Shown here: piece after piece, positions 43,201 through 50,521 of the stretch
How positions within the stretch are numbered: position 1 is the stretch's first letter
How the letters are laid out: the number at the start of each line of letters is the position of its first letter
NCBI GenBank assembly: GCA_026184435.1
Contig: CP046447.1
DNA: 64,000 nucleotides
DNA from: JAADFF01 sp013153035
Lineage (GTDB): Bacteria > Coprothermobacterota > Coprothermobacteria > Coprothermobacterales > JAADFF01
Reading direction: 5' to 3' (one strand)
Notes under the pieces: model-generated
What the model saw: the letters and a program-made list of their open reading frames with translations, nothing else
The model's database searches: none
Told to the model about the DNA's origin: nothing
Position numbers and translations under genes: made by a program

Positions 43201-43633
43201 CCTTACGGGTAAGATTAAGGTTTATGTGCGAGGTAAGAACCTTATTGATATACAAGAATATAAAGAGAAGCCCGGTGTTTTGCATATGTCAATTACTGCC
43301 CTGAAGCGCAGAGATGGTGAAATCATGTACTTTCTGGATAAGGTCAAGAAATTCTATCCACTAGAGGAATTACGAGGAGAAATAGTGGCATTGCCTACAT
43401 TGCTTGTAAAACTACCTGCCTATGCGTGGCACAGGGATTTGCTTGTGAGATTGTCTGTAGAACTGAAAAAAATAAAGAACAAGCGCTACCTTGTTGAATT
43501 GCATCTTCCACTAAAAGATGGAGGTAATGTTAGTAGACTCCTCGATTCTCGTTTTGGTATAGATTCTATAGGTACACTGAAGAAAATTCTTATGACTATG
43601 GGAATTGAAGAGTTTCATATAGAGGAGGGATGA
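40199..43633 (+). CDS. dnaE: DNA polymerase III alpha subunit (DnaE type)
   Basis: Replicative polymerase, 1144 residues. The N-terminal PHP domain starts HLHVHTAYSLLDGASRIDD; the palm has PGRGSAAGSLVSYLIG and the catalytic MPDIDVDFD near residue 397; helix-hairpin-helix and OB-fold domains follow. The C-terminus is short after the OB fold, typical of DnaE1 of non-Firmicutes. The GTG at 40199 lies after GGGGAGGAG and overlaps gatB by eight bases. Confidence 0.96.
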   Translation: MSKDFVHLHVHTAYSLLDGASRIDDLLARTAELGMKSIAVTDHGVMYGAVEFSQKAKNYGVKPIIGVEAYVTDDVSVKDKNSKYYHLILLAKNKQGYKNINYLLSRAFKDGFYYRPRIEKSWLIEHSDGIIASSACVMGEVAQKILTEGIDAAEKVALWYQEVFGKDHFYLEVMYHNMDEEETVIEGMKEISRRTGIPLLATNDSHYTKPEDWEVQQVLMAIASRNGKADDFGVFSQHHEFYVKSPQQMWEIFAERFGIPEAIENTLKVADMIEFDIETGVYHVPRYPLPDGFSSEEEYLRYLAEQGLHKRYDKVTDDIVERMNYELDMISRMGFAGYFLIVREYIIWAKENGVMVGPGRGSAAGSLVSYLIGITDIDPLRWGLLFERFLNPERVTMPDIDVDFDAARRDEVIRHVSDLYGEDKVAQIITFGTMASKAAVRDVGRVKGYPLSLVDKVSKAIPQGASIKKALEESQALKELYESDERVRDIINTAMKIEGFPRHSSTHAAGVVIGDAPLTEYVPLQYDASSVTGFITQYAKDEVESVGLLKMDFLGLRNLTIIQDALDLIERFHGVKVDLLELAKDPTDENVYKMIAEGNVLGVFQMESEGFRAFVMRLKPSRFEDLIAALALFRPGTLASGGADMYIRRKHGLEEVDYYHPDLKDILDETYGVIVYQEQIMQIASKMAGFTLGKADILRRAIGKKKLKVMMQMKEEFIEGGVNKGYSRELMEEIWEVIVKFAEYGFNKSHSAAYALVTYWTGWLKYHYPLEYMSAVLTSVAGNTDKLVKYIVATQDMGITVLPPDVNESDVRHFVPVYDGEGKGAVRASLVIVKGVGEKELEKLVGEREKNGPFKDFDDFVSRALSAGVKSGSIEMLIKAGAADRFGDRTTLLKKFKSGVSGGMSQSLFGEDMPGIDDIEVPTHGEMEFTALGFYLKYHPLQDVASRIKVLRKELGALPLTRVQEEEDFEDAAKFEVLGMITALKEKKSGGSLLGIADVEDLTGKIKVYVRGKNLIDIQEYKEKPGVLHMSITALKRRDGEIMYFLDKVKKFYPLEELRGEIVALPTLLVKLPAYAWHRDLLVRLSVELKKIKNKRYLVELHLPLKDGGNVSRLLDSRFGIDSIGTLKKILMTMGIEEFHIEEG

Positions 43634-43635
43634 TT

Positions 43636-44151
43636 ATGTATGGCTGCCCTTCGTGGAGAGCAATATATAGAAAAAGTGTTATGGCATTGCGGTATTGGTT
43701 TGATACCTTTGTCTTGTTTTTTAAAGGACAGCTAGGGAGAATATGGTATGCTCCACTTATACCACTGGTGGAGGTAGCTCTTTTAACATATATTCTTATT
43801 GGTATTCCAACACTTGCGGTTCTGATAGGATCTTTAGTTTTTTCCTCTTTGATATTTGCCTTTATCAAGGTGTCAACATCTCGTATGGCTCACAATTTAT
43901 GGATAGACTGGGAAAGGTATTTAAGATGTTCTAGGCCTATAGTTGCATTTTCTGCCAAATTGGATAAAGTTATAGATTACTTTAGAAGTGGGTATATTGA
44001 TGAGGCGTGTATGGGATTAGGTGTTTTGCTAATGATATACTTTGCGGTTTTTATTGGTATTATCTATGCTCTTATGTATCCCGAGATGCTAGTAATGTAT
44101 ACCCTTATTATGGTTCTTGGTATGTTTATTTCTTCGTCTCTGGGACTCTAA
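43636..44151 (+). CDS. uncharacterised membrane protein
   Basis: 171 residues with about four hydrophobic spans in two pairs (about 38-80 and 126-170), joined by a polar loop with a Trp-rich patch (NLWIDWERYLRC). I do not recognise the family. The ATG at 43636 follows AGAGGAGG by seven bases. Its last 26 bases overlap the end of the convergent YitT gene. Confidence 0.7.
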   Translation: MYGCPSWRAIYRKSVMALRYWFDTFVLFFKGQLGRIWYAPLIPLVEVALLTYILIGIPTLAVLIGSLVFSSLIFAFIKVSTSRMAHNLWIDWERYLRCSRPIVAFSAKLDKVIDYFRSGYIDEACMGLGVLLMIYFAVFIGIIYALMYPEMLVMYTLIMVLGMFISSSLGL

Positions 44152-44992
44152 AGCCGTGTCCCCATACTTCTGAGGGCTCAAAAATCATCATAAATGCCTC
44201 GGGATCAAGGTTATGAATCATACGTTTGACCCGAGGCACCTGGGTTTTTCGTACTGTTGTCATTATCATTATCCTTTTCTTTCCTGTATATCCTCCTATT
44301 ATTGGGATAAAGGTTACTCCTCTGCGCATTTCCTTCATGATGAATGTTGATATTTCCTCAACGTGGTCACTAATGATGAGGAGGGTTTTTGTGCTGTGAA
44401 TACCTGTTAGAGCTACGTCTAAGCTATAAGAAGATACAAAGAAGGCGAATATTGTTAGAAGTACTTTATCTGCAGAACGGAATATAATACCGTTCACGGT
44501 GGCTAGTGCTGTGTTAAATGCCAGTTGGAATTTACCTATAGGTATGTCGAAGTATTTATTTGCTATTAAAGCTAGAATATCTGTTCCGCCAGTAGAACCA
44601 CCTGAAGAATATATCATTGCATAGGCGAATCCCTGTATAGCACCTGCATACAGAATAGCTAGTATGACATCACTTGTTAGTTGATGTGGAAATGCTTTTA
44701 TAAAAAAGTCTAACCCGAAGGAATACACAAGCATTCCAAGTATTGATCGAGTACCTGTACTCGTGCCAAGGTACTTAAAACCCAGTAAAAAGATAACAAT
44801 GTTAGCGGGTATAAGTGTGAGTGATACCGGTAAGCCCGTTAGTTCATTGATGATTAAGCTTATACCACTAATACCACCTGGTATTAGTCCATATGGTTTT
44901 AAAAATACAGCAACACCAAAAGCAGCTACAAGGGCTCCTATAACGATAACAACATAATCCTTTATGTCCTTAAATGTTAGCTTTGCCTTCAT
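44126..44992 (-). CDS. YitT family membrane protein
   Basis: 288 residues. Five or six spans including the signature GLIPGGISGISLIIN and YSSGGSTGGTDILALI, followed by a C-terminal DUF2179 domain (GVTFIPIIGGYTGKKR, then DPEAFMMIFEPSEVWGHGF). The family is widely distributed and of unsettled function. The ATG overlaps the stop of the PPM-like gene (ATGA), so the two are translationally coupled. Confidence 0.9.
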   Translation of the reverse strand: MKAKLTFKDIKDYVVIVIGALVAAFGVAVFLKPYGLIPGGISGISLIINELTGLPVSLTLIPANIVIFLLGFKYLGTSTGTRSILGMLVYSFGLDFFIKAFPHQLTSDVILAILYAGAIQGFAYAMIYSSGGSTGGTDILALIANKYFDIPIGKFQLAFNTALATVNGIIFRSADKVLLTIFAFFVSSYSLDVALTGIHSTKTLLIISDHVEEISTFIMKEMRRGVTFIPIIGGYTGKKRIMIMTTVRKTQVPRVKRMIHNLDPEAFMMIFEPSEVWGHGFRVPETKK

Positions 44993-46839
44993 TGTTTACA
45001 CACAAGATGTATATGTTTAAGTTTTACGGCGTCTGACCATGTGCCCTTATATGCGGCGCATTGTTTGCCTTTAATAAAGGCTTTTATTGTGATGTATTCA
45101 TCTTTGTCCCCCATTACAGGTATTCGTACCGGCGATAGTGCACTAAATATCTCTTTTCCGGAAGCATCAAATATCTTTATCCTAATATTGGAGGGATTTG
45201 TCGTTAACAGAATGGGTTTTTCAGGGTCTTCTTCGGCGATGTATCTGCAGTCTAGTATGATTTTATCTTTCAGGTCGGCTATTGTCCATCCTGTACCGTT
45301 TGGTTTAGGGTAGGAAGCACATACAGAGCCCATATACATCGCTACGAACATAGGGTTTTTCATGTCTATAGGGGCTTTTATAGTACATGGTGCTTTGCAA
45401 CTTTTAATAACCTTTATCTGATTGCCTTTGTTGTCTGTTTGTATTAAGGTTATCCGGAGACCAGAAGGTTTGGTGATAGCAGAGAATGTTTTTAGCTCGC
45501 TTGTTATCTGTTCTGTAGATGTTGTAGTACTTGCAGTAGAAGATGTGACTGTTCCACCGGTAGTCTCTGATGTTGTAGATGTTTCTGTTTCTGATGTGGT
45601 AGAGGTGTTTCCTGTTGTTGGTGTTATAACTGTTGTAGACGAAGTATTAGTGTTGGTTGCCGTGGTGCTACCTGTTCCCGAATTGTTTCCATTGTTTGTG
45701 GTTGAAGTTGATTGCTTTCCATTATTGTTGTAGGATTGTTCTGTATGCGTAGTACTTGAGAAATATTGCTTAATAGTATCTCCATATCGAATATATAAGA
45801 AGCCTCCAAATAATAGGATAAATAAGATGACTATTATTATTGCTATGATAGGTGAAATCTCTCGTCTTTCTCTCGGTTGGGCTAGAAGTCGTGATGATTT
45901 CTTTTTCTTCCTTTTTCTTTTATCTTCTTTTTGTTTTGCTATTTCTTGTCCTATTTCTGTTTCTTGTATATTGCGAAGTGTTTGTGTTAATTTTTCAACT
46001 GTAGTCTTGTCATAGGTTTTACGATAGTCTGAGGGAACTTTGCTTGCAGTTTGTCCTGCTAATATTCCTGCTGCCATGGTCTTTGTCGATAATGTAGGTA
46101 GTTCTTCTGCAGGAATTTCTTCTATTTCCTTTTCACGCCATGCAATAATGATGGTAGCGTTATCATCAGGTTTGTGTGTATTTAGATATTCTTCAAGTTT
46201 GGTCAGTATGCTTCTGGGAGAATCAACTCGAGCAAGCAAATTATGTATCTTAGGGTTTTTCAAAAAAGTATAAAAACCGTCAGATGCGACAATTGTAGAA
46301 GAGAGTTTATCTGTTGCATCAAATGAATTGATGGCGAGTGCAAACTTTGTTATATTACCGGTGATATTCATCTTTATGGGGGGCTTATCCATAAGGAGAT
46401 ATATGGCTTTAAGTTGGTGATCCTCAACTTTATAAATAGATACTTTACCCGCTGCTAGAGAAATAATTGTGTTGTTGAACCATACTAGGACAGCAAGATG
46501 TACATTTACTTCACCTGCTGTGGTGAGTGTGAAATGTGGAATAGAGTTTCCAGCCTCTTTGACTTTATCTTTGATAAGCCTTTTGATCTCTTCTTCAATT
46601 TCTGTGATATCTTTTTGTAGAAACTCATCTGTCATTAGTTCTTGAAGGCCGTCCGATATGCTACCGGCAAGAAGAGAAGCAAAGTTCTCTCCCCAACTAC
46701 TGCCTGTTGAAGGGTCTACAAGAACTATAGCTAGCTTGTTTTCTTCAAAAAAACCTGATACTTTATCGGTGTTGGCACTTTTGTCTTTTCCTTGAATAGA
46801 GATATGTGAAAAGATTAGTTTTCCATTTTCTGTTTCCAT
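44989..46839 (-). CDS. membrane-spanning PPM-phosphatase-like protein with extracytoplasmic repeats
   Basis: 616 residues in four parts. (1) 1-235, a PP2C/PPM-like fold: IVLVDPSTGSSWGENFASLLAG in place of the usual VADGMGGH...GE.AS, then VASDGFYTFL and DDNATIIIAW, close to the family SDG and DDNAT motifs. The second motif loses its Gly and several neighbours, so metal binding may be impaired. (2) 236-328, charged linker with a Lys/Arg run. (3) Span at 329-351. (4) Ser/Thr/Asn-rich linker 361-447 and two similar Cys-containing repeats (about 457-534 and 548-616) beginning PSGLRITLI and PSNIRIKIF, PEGA-like. GGGGGG precedes the ATG. Substrate unknown. Confidence 0.8.
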   Translation of the reverse strand: METENGKLIFSHISIQGKDKSANTDKVSGFFEENKLAIVLVDPSTGSSWGENFASLLAGSISDGLQELMTDEFLQKDITEIEEEIKRLIKDKVKEAGNSIPHFTLTTAGEVNVHLAVLVWFNNTIISLAAGKVSIYKVEDHQLKAIYLLMDKPPIKMNITGNITKFALAINSFDATDKLSSTIVASDGFYTFLKNPKIHNLLARVDSPRSILTKLEEYLNTHKPDDNATIIIAWREKEIEEIPAEELPTLSTKTMAAGILAGQTASKVPSDYRKTYDKTTVEKLTQTLRNIQETEIGQEIAKQKEDKRKRKKKKSSRLLAQPRERREISPIIAIIIVILFILLFGGFLYIRYGDTIKQYFSSTTHTEQSYNNNGKQSTSTTNNGNNSGTGSTTATNTNTSSTTVITPTTGNTSTTSETETSTTSETTGGTVTSSTASTTTSTEQITSELKTFSAITKPSGLRITLIQTDNKGNQIKVIKSCKAPCTIKAPIDMKNPMFVAMYMGSVCASYPKPNGTGWTIADLKDKIILDCRYIAEEDPEKPILLTTNPSNIRIKIFDASGKEIFSALSPVRIPVMGDKDEYITIKAFIKGKQCAAYKGTWSDAVKLKHIHLVCKQ

Positions 46840-46915
46840 ATCACAGCCCCCCTATGATATCCCTTGTTTAATATGTATATTATCATAGTTGTATAGGGAG
46901 GGAGGTGTTTATAAG

Positions 46916-48160
46916 ATGGTTACTTTGCCATTTATTGATGCTCATTTCCATCCGCTTCAATTGGCATATTTTCGCAGTGCCGTGGACTTGAAGAATGTTC
47001 AAGATGAAAAATCTTTAGTAGATGCTCTTGAAAAAGCTAATGAACCTATTTTAGGTTACCACTTTGTGGAGTATGAAGGATTCAGCGGTGGAGATGTGCT
47101 AACGAGGTATTTTCCTGATGTTCCTGTAATCGTTATTCGTACTTGTCTCCATAAACTGTGGATGAATGCAGAAGCCGTTAAACGTTTTGGTGAGGGGCTT
47201 CAGATTGCGGATGATGGTAGTGTTGTAGAAGAGGGGGTCTGGACAGTTATAGATAAGGTGTTTGATAGCTATAAAGATGTTAAGAAGAATATCGTCAGAG
47301 ATATGTTTACGTATCTGCTTTCCATGGGTATCGTTGGCGGTGTAGAGATGGGTGTATCACCTGATGATGGAGAATTTATGTCCCATGTTGCTGAAGATAT
47401 AGGGTTTCTCTATTTTTACTTTGTTAAAAGTCAGTACGATCCTCTGGATTGCTTTGGTAAACAGCGATGTTTGGGACTGAAACTCTTTGCCGATGGTAGT
47501 CTTGGGGCTCGTACTGCTGCTATGATTGACGAGTATTCTGATAGCCCGGGTGAAAAAGGTATTCTTAACTGGGATGATGAGCATTTATATATGAAGATGA
47601 AGCAGTGGCACGATGCTGGATATGATATTTCCATCCATGTTATAGGTGATAGAGCGCTTGAGCAGGTAATGAGGGTGTACAGACATGTACTGGCAGAGAG
47701 TCCCCGTCCACATAGGCATAGGATAGAACATTTACAAATTATGTATCCTGGCGCTATCAAGGATATTACCGATATGGGGCTCTATGCCTCTATTCAGCCC
47801 ACTTTTTCACCAGAAATACCCTGGGCTATTGAGCGGGTGGGAAGACATCGTATGGCTTATGGATATAGGTGGAAAGAGCTAATCGATTCTACATTTACTC
47901 TTATTGGCACAGATGCTCCAGTGTACGGTGTAAGTCCTATCGATGTTATAGATGGCTTAATCAATGATAAATATTGGAAAGATGTAAATCTTGAGCCTGC
48001 TAGTGTGTCTTTGGGTAAGGCTGTAGACTTGTATACAGCAGGGAATATGCGCTATCTTGGCCTTTTTACTGACCTAGATATATATAGGGTAGAGTGGGAC
48101 ATATTCCCAATAAAAGTGAAAAAAGTTATATCTAGTGGAAAGGTGGTGTATGAAACTTGA
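46916..48160 (+). CDS. amidohydrolase, YtcJ-like
   Basis: 414-residue metal-dependent hydrolase. FIDAHFHPLQL near the start supplies two His ligands, FADGSLGARTAAM, SIHVIGDRALEQVM, RIEHLQI and LIGTDAPV follow. This matches the amidohydrolase family 3 / YtcJ group, cytoplasmic enzymes acting on cyclic or N-acyl amides. The substrate cannot be told. The ATG at 46916 follows GGAGGTG by about eight bases. It is divergent from the PPM-like gene. Confidence 0.88.
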   Translation: MVTLPFIDAHFHPLQLAYFRSAVDLKNVQDEKSLVDALEKANEPILGYHFVEYEGFSGGDVLTRYFPDVPVIVIRTCLHKLWMNAEAVKRFGEGLQIADDGSVVEEGVWTVIDKVFDSYKDVKKNIVRDMFTYLLSMGIVGGVEMGVSPDDGEFMSHVAEDIGFLYFYFVKSQYDPLDCFGKQRCLGLKLFADGSLGARTAAMIDEYSDSPGEKGILNWDDEHLYMKMKQWHDAGYDISIHVIGDRALEQVMRVYRHVLAESPRPHRHRIEHLQIMYPGAIKDITDMGLYASIQPTFSPEIPWAIERVGRHRMAYGYRWKELIDSTFTLIGTDAPVYGVSPIDVIDGLINDKYWKDVNLEPASVSLGKAVDLYTAGNMRYLGLFTDLDIYRVEWDIFPIKVKKVISSGKVVYET

Positions 48161-49452
48161 CATATGAAGAGGCAATAGATTATCTACTTCACAAGGCATG
48201 GATGCCCAAAACCTTACGATTTTACCGTATGGAAAAACTTATGGATCTCATGGACCATCCTTATAGGGAGTATAAAACAGTTCACGTTAGTGGTACTAAT
48301 GGTAAAGGATCAGTTGTTATGTATATGTCATCTATATTAGGAGAATCTGGGTATTCGTGGGGATACAATATATCTCCTCATATCGAACACTGGAGAGAGA
48401 GAATTGTTGTGAATAGTGAGGAAATACCAGAGGAAGACCTTGCAGATGTTATTTCTTATGTGGCCCAGTATGTAGAAAAGGTGGGAAAGCTTCTTGGAGA
48501 GGAACCCACACTGTTTGAAATTATGACATCTGCGGCTTTAGAATACCTAAAAAGGAGAGGAGTAGACTTCGGTGTTATAGAGGTGGGAATAGAAGGAAAG
48601 TACGATGCCACCAATATTATTAATCCCGAACTGTCGATACTTGTCTCTCTTGACCTTGACCACCTAAAAACTCTTGGTGGAAGCATACAAAATATAGCTC
48701 GTGAGGCGCGTTATGTCTTTCGTCGTGGTGTACCATATGGTGTTGTTGGTCCACTGCGTAAAGGTGCCCATAAATTTGTGAGGTATAGGCTATCCAACCT
48801 GCGAATACCGACGCTATGGTATGGAAAAGATTTCTATGTGAAGAGTGTTAAAGATGTTTCTCTTGATGGAACAGTGTTTGACTTGTATCTTGATGGCAGG
48901 GTATACAAGGATGTCAAGACATCTCTTATTGGACTCCATCAGACTGTAAATGGTGCCGTAGCGTTTGCCGGAGCTTATATGCTTTCAGATAGATATAAGG
49001 AAATTACAGAAGATTCTATAAGACGGGGACTTAGTAAGGCTTTTCACAAAGGTCGTTTTGAAGTTATATCTCGCAGTCCACTAGTTATTATGGATGGAGC
49101 ACACAATCCACACGGTATGAAAGCACTAACATCTACGCTGAAGAAATTAGGTTTAACAGATTTCACCGTTGTATTTGGTGTTCTTGGGGATAAGAATGTT
49201 GATGAGATTGTTTCACTATTGTCTCCTTATGCAAAGCGGTGGATACTTGTTACACCACCTAGCAAGAGGGCACTTCCTGCACAACAGCTGAAAAAACGTC
49301 TTGAAGAGTTAGGTATAAATAACGTTGTAATTAATGAAGATAAAGAGTCAGTTATCAGAGAGATTGCCGATGAAGATAAGATTTTATTTGCCGGTTCGCT
49401 TTATATGGTAGGAGATTGGCGTCCCCATGTAGTAAAAGCTTTTAAAAAATAA
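48157..49452 (+). CDS. folC: folylpolyglutamate / dihydrofolate synthase
   Basis: Mur-ligase-fold enzyme adding Glu to folates, 431 residues. P-loop VSGTNGKGSV (about 45-54), SPHIEHWRERI, VEVGIEGKYDATN and VIMDGAHNPHGMKAL. The TTG start overlaps the upstream stop as TTGA, with GGTGG upstream, so it is coupled to the amidohydrolase gene. Confidence 0.95.
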   Translation: MTYEEAIDYLLHKAWMPKTLRFYRMEKLMDLMDHPYREYKTVHVSGTNGKGSVVMYMSSILGESGYSWGYNISPHIEHWRERIVVNSEEIPEEDLADVISYVAQYVEKVGKLLGEEPTLFEIMTSAALEYLKRRGVDFGVIEVGIEGKYDATNIINPELSILVSLDLDHLKTLGGSIQNIAREARYVFRRGVPYGVVGPLRKGAHKFVRYRLSNLRIPTLWYGKDFYVKSVKDVSLDGTVFDLYLDGRVYKDVKTSLIGLHQTVNGAVAFAGAYMLSDRYKEITEDSIRRGLSKAFHKGRFEVISRSPLVIMDGAHNPHGMKALTSTLKKLGLTDFTVVFGVLGDKNVDEIVSLLSPYAKRWILVTPPSKRALPAQQLKKRLEELGINNVVINEDKESVIREIADEDKILFAGSLYMVGDWRPHVVKAFKK

Positions 49453-49455
49453 GAA

Positions 49456-49478
49456 AAAGGGAGGCTTTGCCTCCCTTT
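49456..49478. terminator. bidirectional terminator between folC and the lipoate-ligase-like gene
   Basis: AAAGGGAGGC (49456-49465) pairs with GCCTCCCTTT (49469-49478) around a TTT loop, with A-rich and T-rich flanks. It serves two convergent genes; the stop of the minus-strand gene lies at its edge. Confidence 0.85.
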
Positions 49479-50199
49479 ATATATCTACCTTTACCTTGTC
49501 TCTATATATACTCAGTATCTCATTTTTATCTATCTCCCATTTCTGGGGAGTAAGTTTATATATGTTGCTGATAATTTCTAAAATGATTTGATGAAGTTGT
49601 GTTGGTGTAAAGACTTTCCCATGTTCCTTGAATGATGTTCCCTTCATAATTTCTGGAGGTGAGAATACCATACCGGCGTTTTCAATAAATGGAAACATTC
49701 TTATAGAGGCATGCATAAGCATGCCTTTCCGTGTTTTCCTAACAGCGATACCTGCAATTTTCCTACCATTTATGCCTATTTCATAGCCTGTTGATGAGGA
49801 AAAACATCCTTCGTGATTCTGATAATTATCTTCTGTTGTACGTGATAAAGGAAGTTCTGTTAGTTGAAAAAGTGCTTCTCGAAGGATATCTGACATTTCT
49901 GCATATGCCTCTTTTGCCCTTCTGGGTAAAAGCTCTGCGGGTAGATAAAGGGCAATAGATATATCGCCATCGTGGATAACAGCTTTGCCTCCTGTTGGTC
50001 TCCTTACTACCACATAACCTTGCTGAAGTATAAACTCTTTGTTGAGCCCCGATGTGTCTTGGAGATATCCGAGACTTATAGCATGGGGGTGCCATGTGAA
50101 TGTGTGAAGGCTTGGTATATTTTCGCTAATAATATGCCAGTCTATAGCCATAAGCAGATGCCCGTTTTCGCTTTCCGTCAGGACATGTCTTAGTACCAT
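49477..50199 (-). CDS. lipoate-protein ligase / octanoyltransferase family protein
   Basis: 240 residues of the BPL/LplA/LipB fold. VVRRPTGGKAVIHDGDIS is the substrate loop, and GYEIGINGRKIAGIAVRK holds the conserved Lys. A Cys in NHEGCFSSSTGYEI aligns with the catalytic Cys position of LipM-type octanoyltransferases. Acts on lipoyl domains such as GcvH; no such protein is encoded here. The ATG shares one base with the stop of the MoaD-like gene, so the two form an operon. Confidence 0.85.
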   Translation of the reverse strand: MVLRHVLTESENGHLLMAIDWHIISENIPSLHTFTWHPHAISLGYLQDTSGLNKEFILQQGYVVVRRPTGGKAVIHDGDISIALYLPAELLPRRAKEAYAEMSDILREALFQLTELPLSRTTEDNYQNHEGCFSSSTGYEIGINGRKIAGIAVRKTRKGMLMHASIRMFPFIENAGMVFSPPEIMKGTSFKEHGKVFTPTQLHQIILEIISNIYKLTPQKWEIDKNEILSIYRDKVKVDI

Positions 50200-50441
50200 T
50201 AGCCACCACCTACTGGGGATATGATGGTAATACCTTTTTTAATGTCTTCTTCTGTTATTGGCTCATTCCATCGTTTAATAGTATCGCCAACTGTAATGGC
50301 ACTAACAAGTCCTTTATTAATACCCAATTTTTCTATGAGTTCATTAGGGGTAAATGGAACATCTATATCTAGGGTAATTTCAGATTTGCCACCTGATATG
50401 TATTCTTTGGCATGTCCTGCTACCTTTATTGTGATTTTCAT
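50199..50441 (-). CDS. MoaD/ThiS-family sulfur carrier
   Basis: 80-residue ubiquitin-fold protein ending in SPVGGG, the C-terminal Gly-Gly that is adenylated and thiocarboxylated in sulfur carriers. It begins MKITIKVAGHAKEYI, and I see NELIEKLGI and VAITVGD-like SAITVGD in the middle. The neighbour is a tungstopterin enzyme, so a role in pterin dithiolene synthesis is likely, but a thiamine or other sulfur-transfer role is possible. It has its own GGAGGTGG site and follows the terminator of the upstream operon. Confidence 0.85.
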   Translation of the reverse strand: MKITIKVAGHAKEYISGGKSEITLDIDVPFTPNELIEKLGINKGLVSAITVGDTIKRWNEPITEEDIKKGITIISPVGGG

Positions 50442-50471
50442 AACACCACCTCCGGTGGTATTGTAGCATTA

Positions 50472-50504
50472 ACAAAAGCCCCGCACGTGCGGGGCTTTTG
50501 TTTT
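50472..50504. terminator. strong intrinsic terminator of the redox operon
   Basis: A perfect 15-pair palindrome: ACAAAAGCCCCGCAC (50472-50486) with GTGCGGGGCTTTTGT (50487-50501), T-rich on both sides. It lies 20 bases after the AOR stop and separates it from the MoaD-like gene. Confidence 0.92.
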
Positions 50505-50521
50505 CAGATGAGATCATATTA

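Noticed and set aside
43596..43868. Minus-strand open frame across the end of dnaE and the membrane gene
   Set aside because: No ribosome site and no motif; a shadow of the plus-strand membrane gene.
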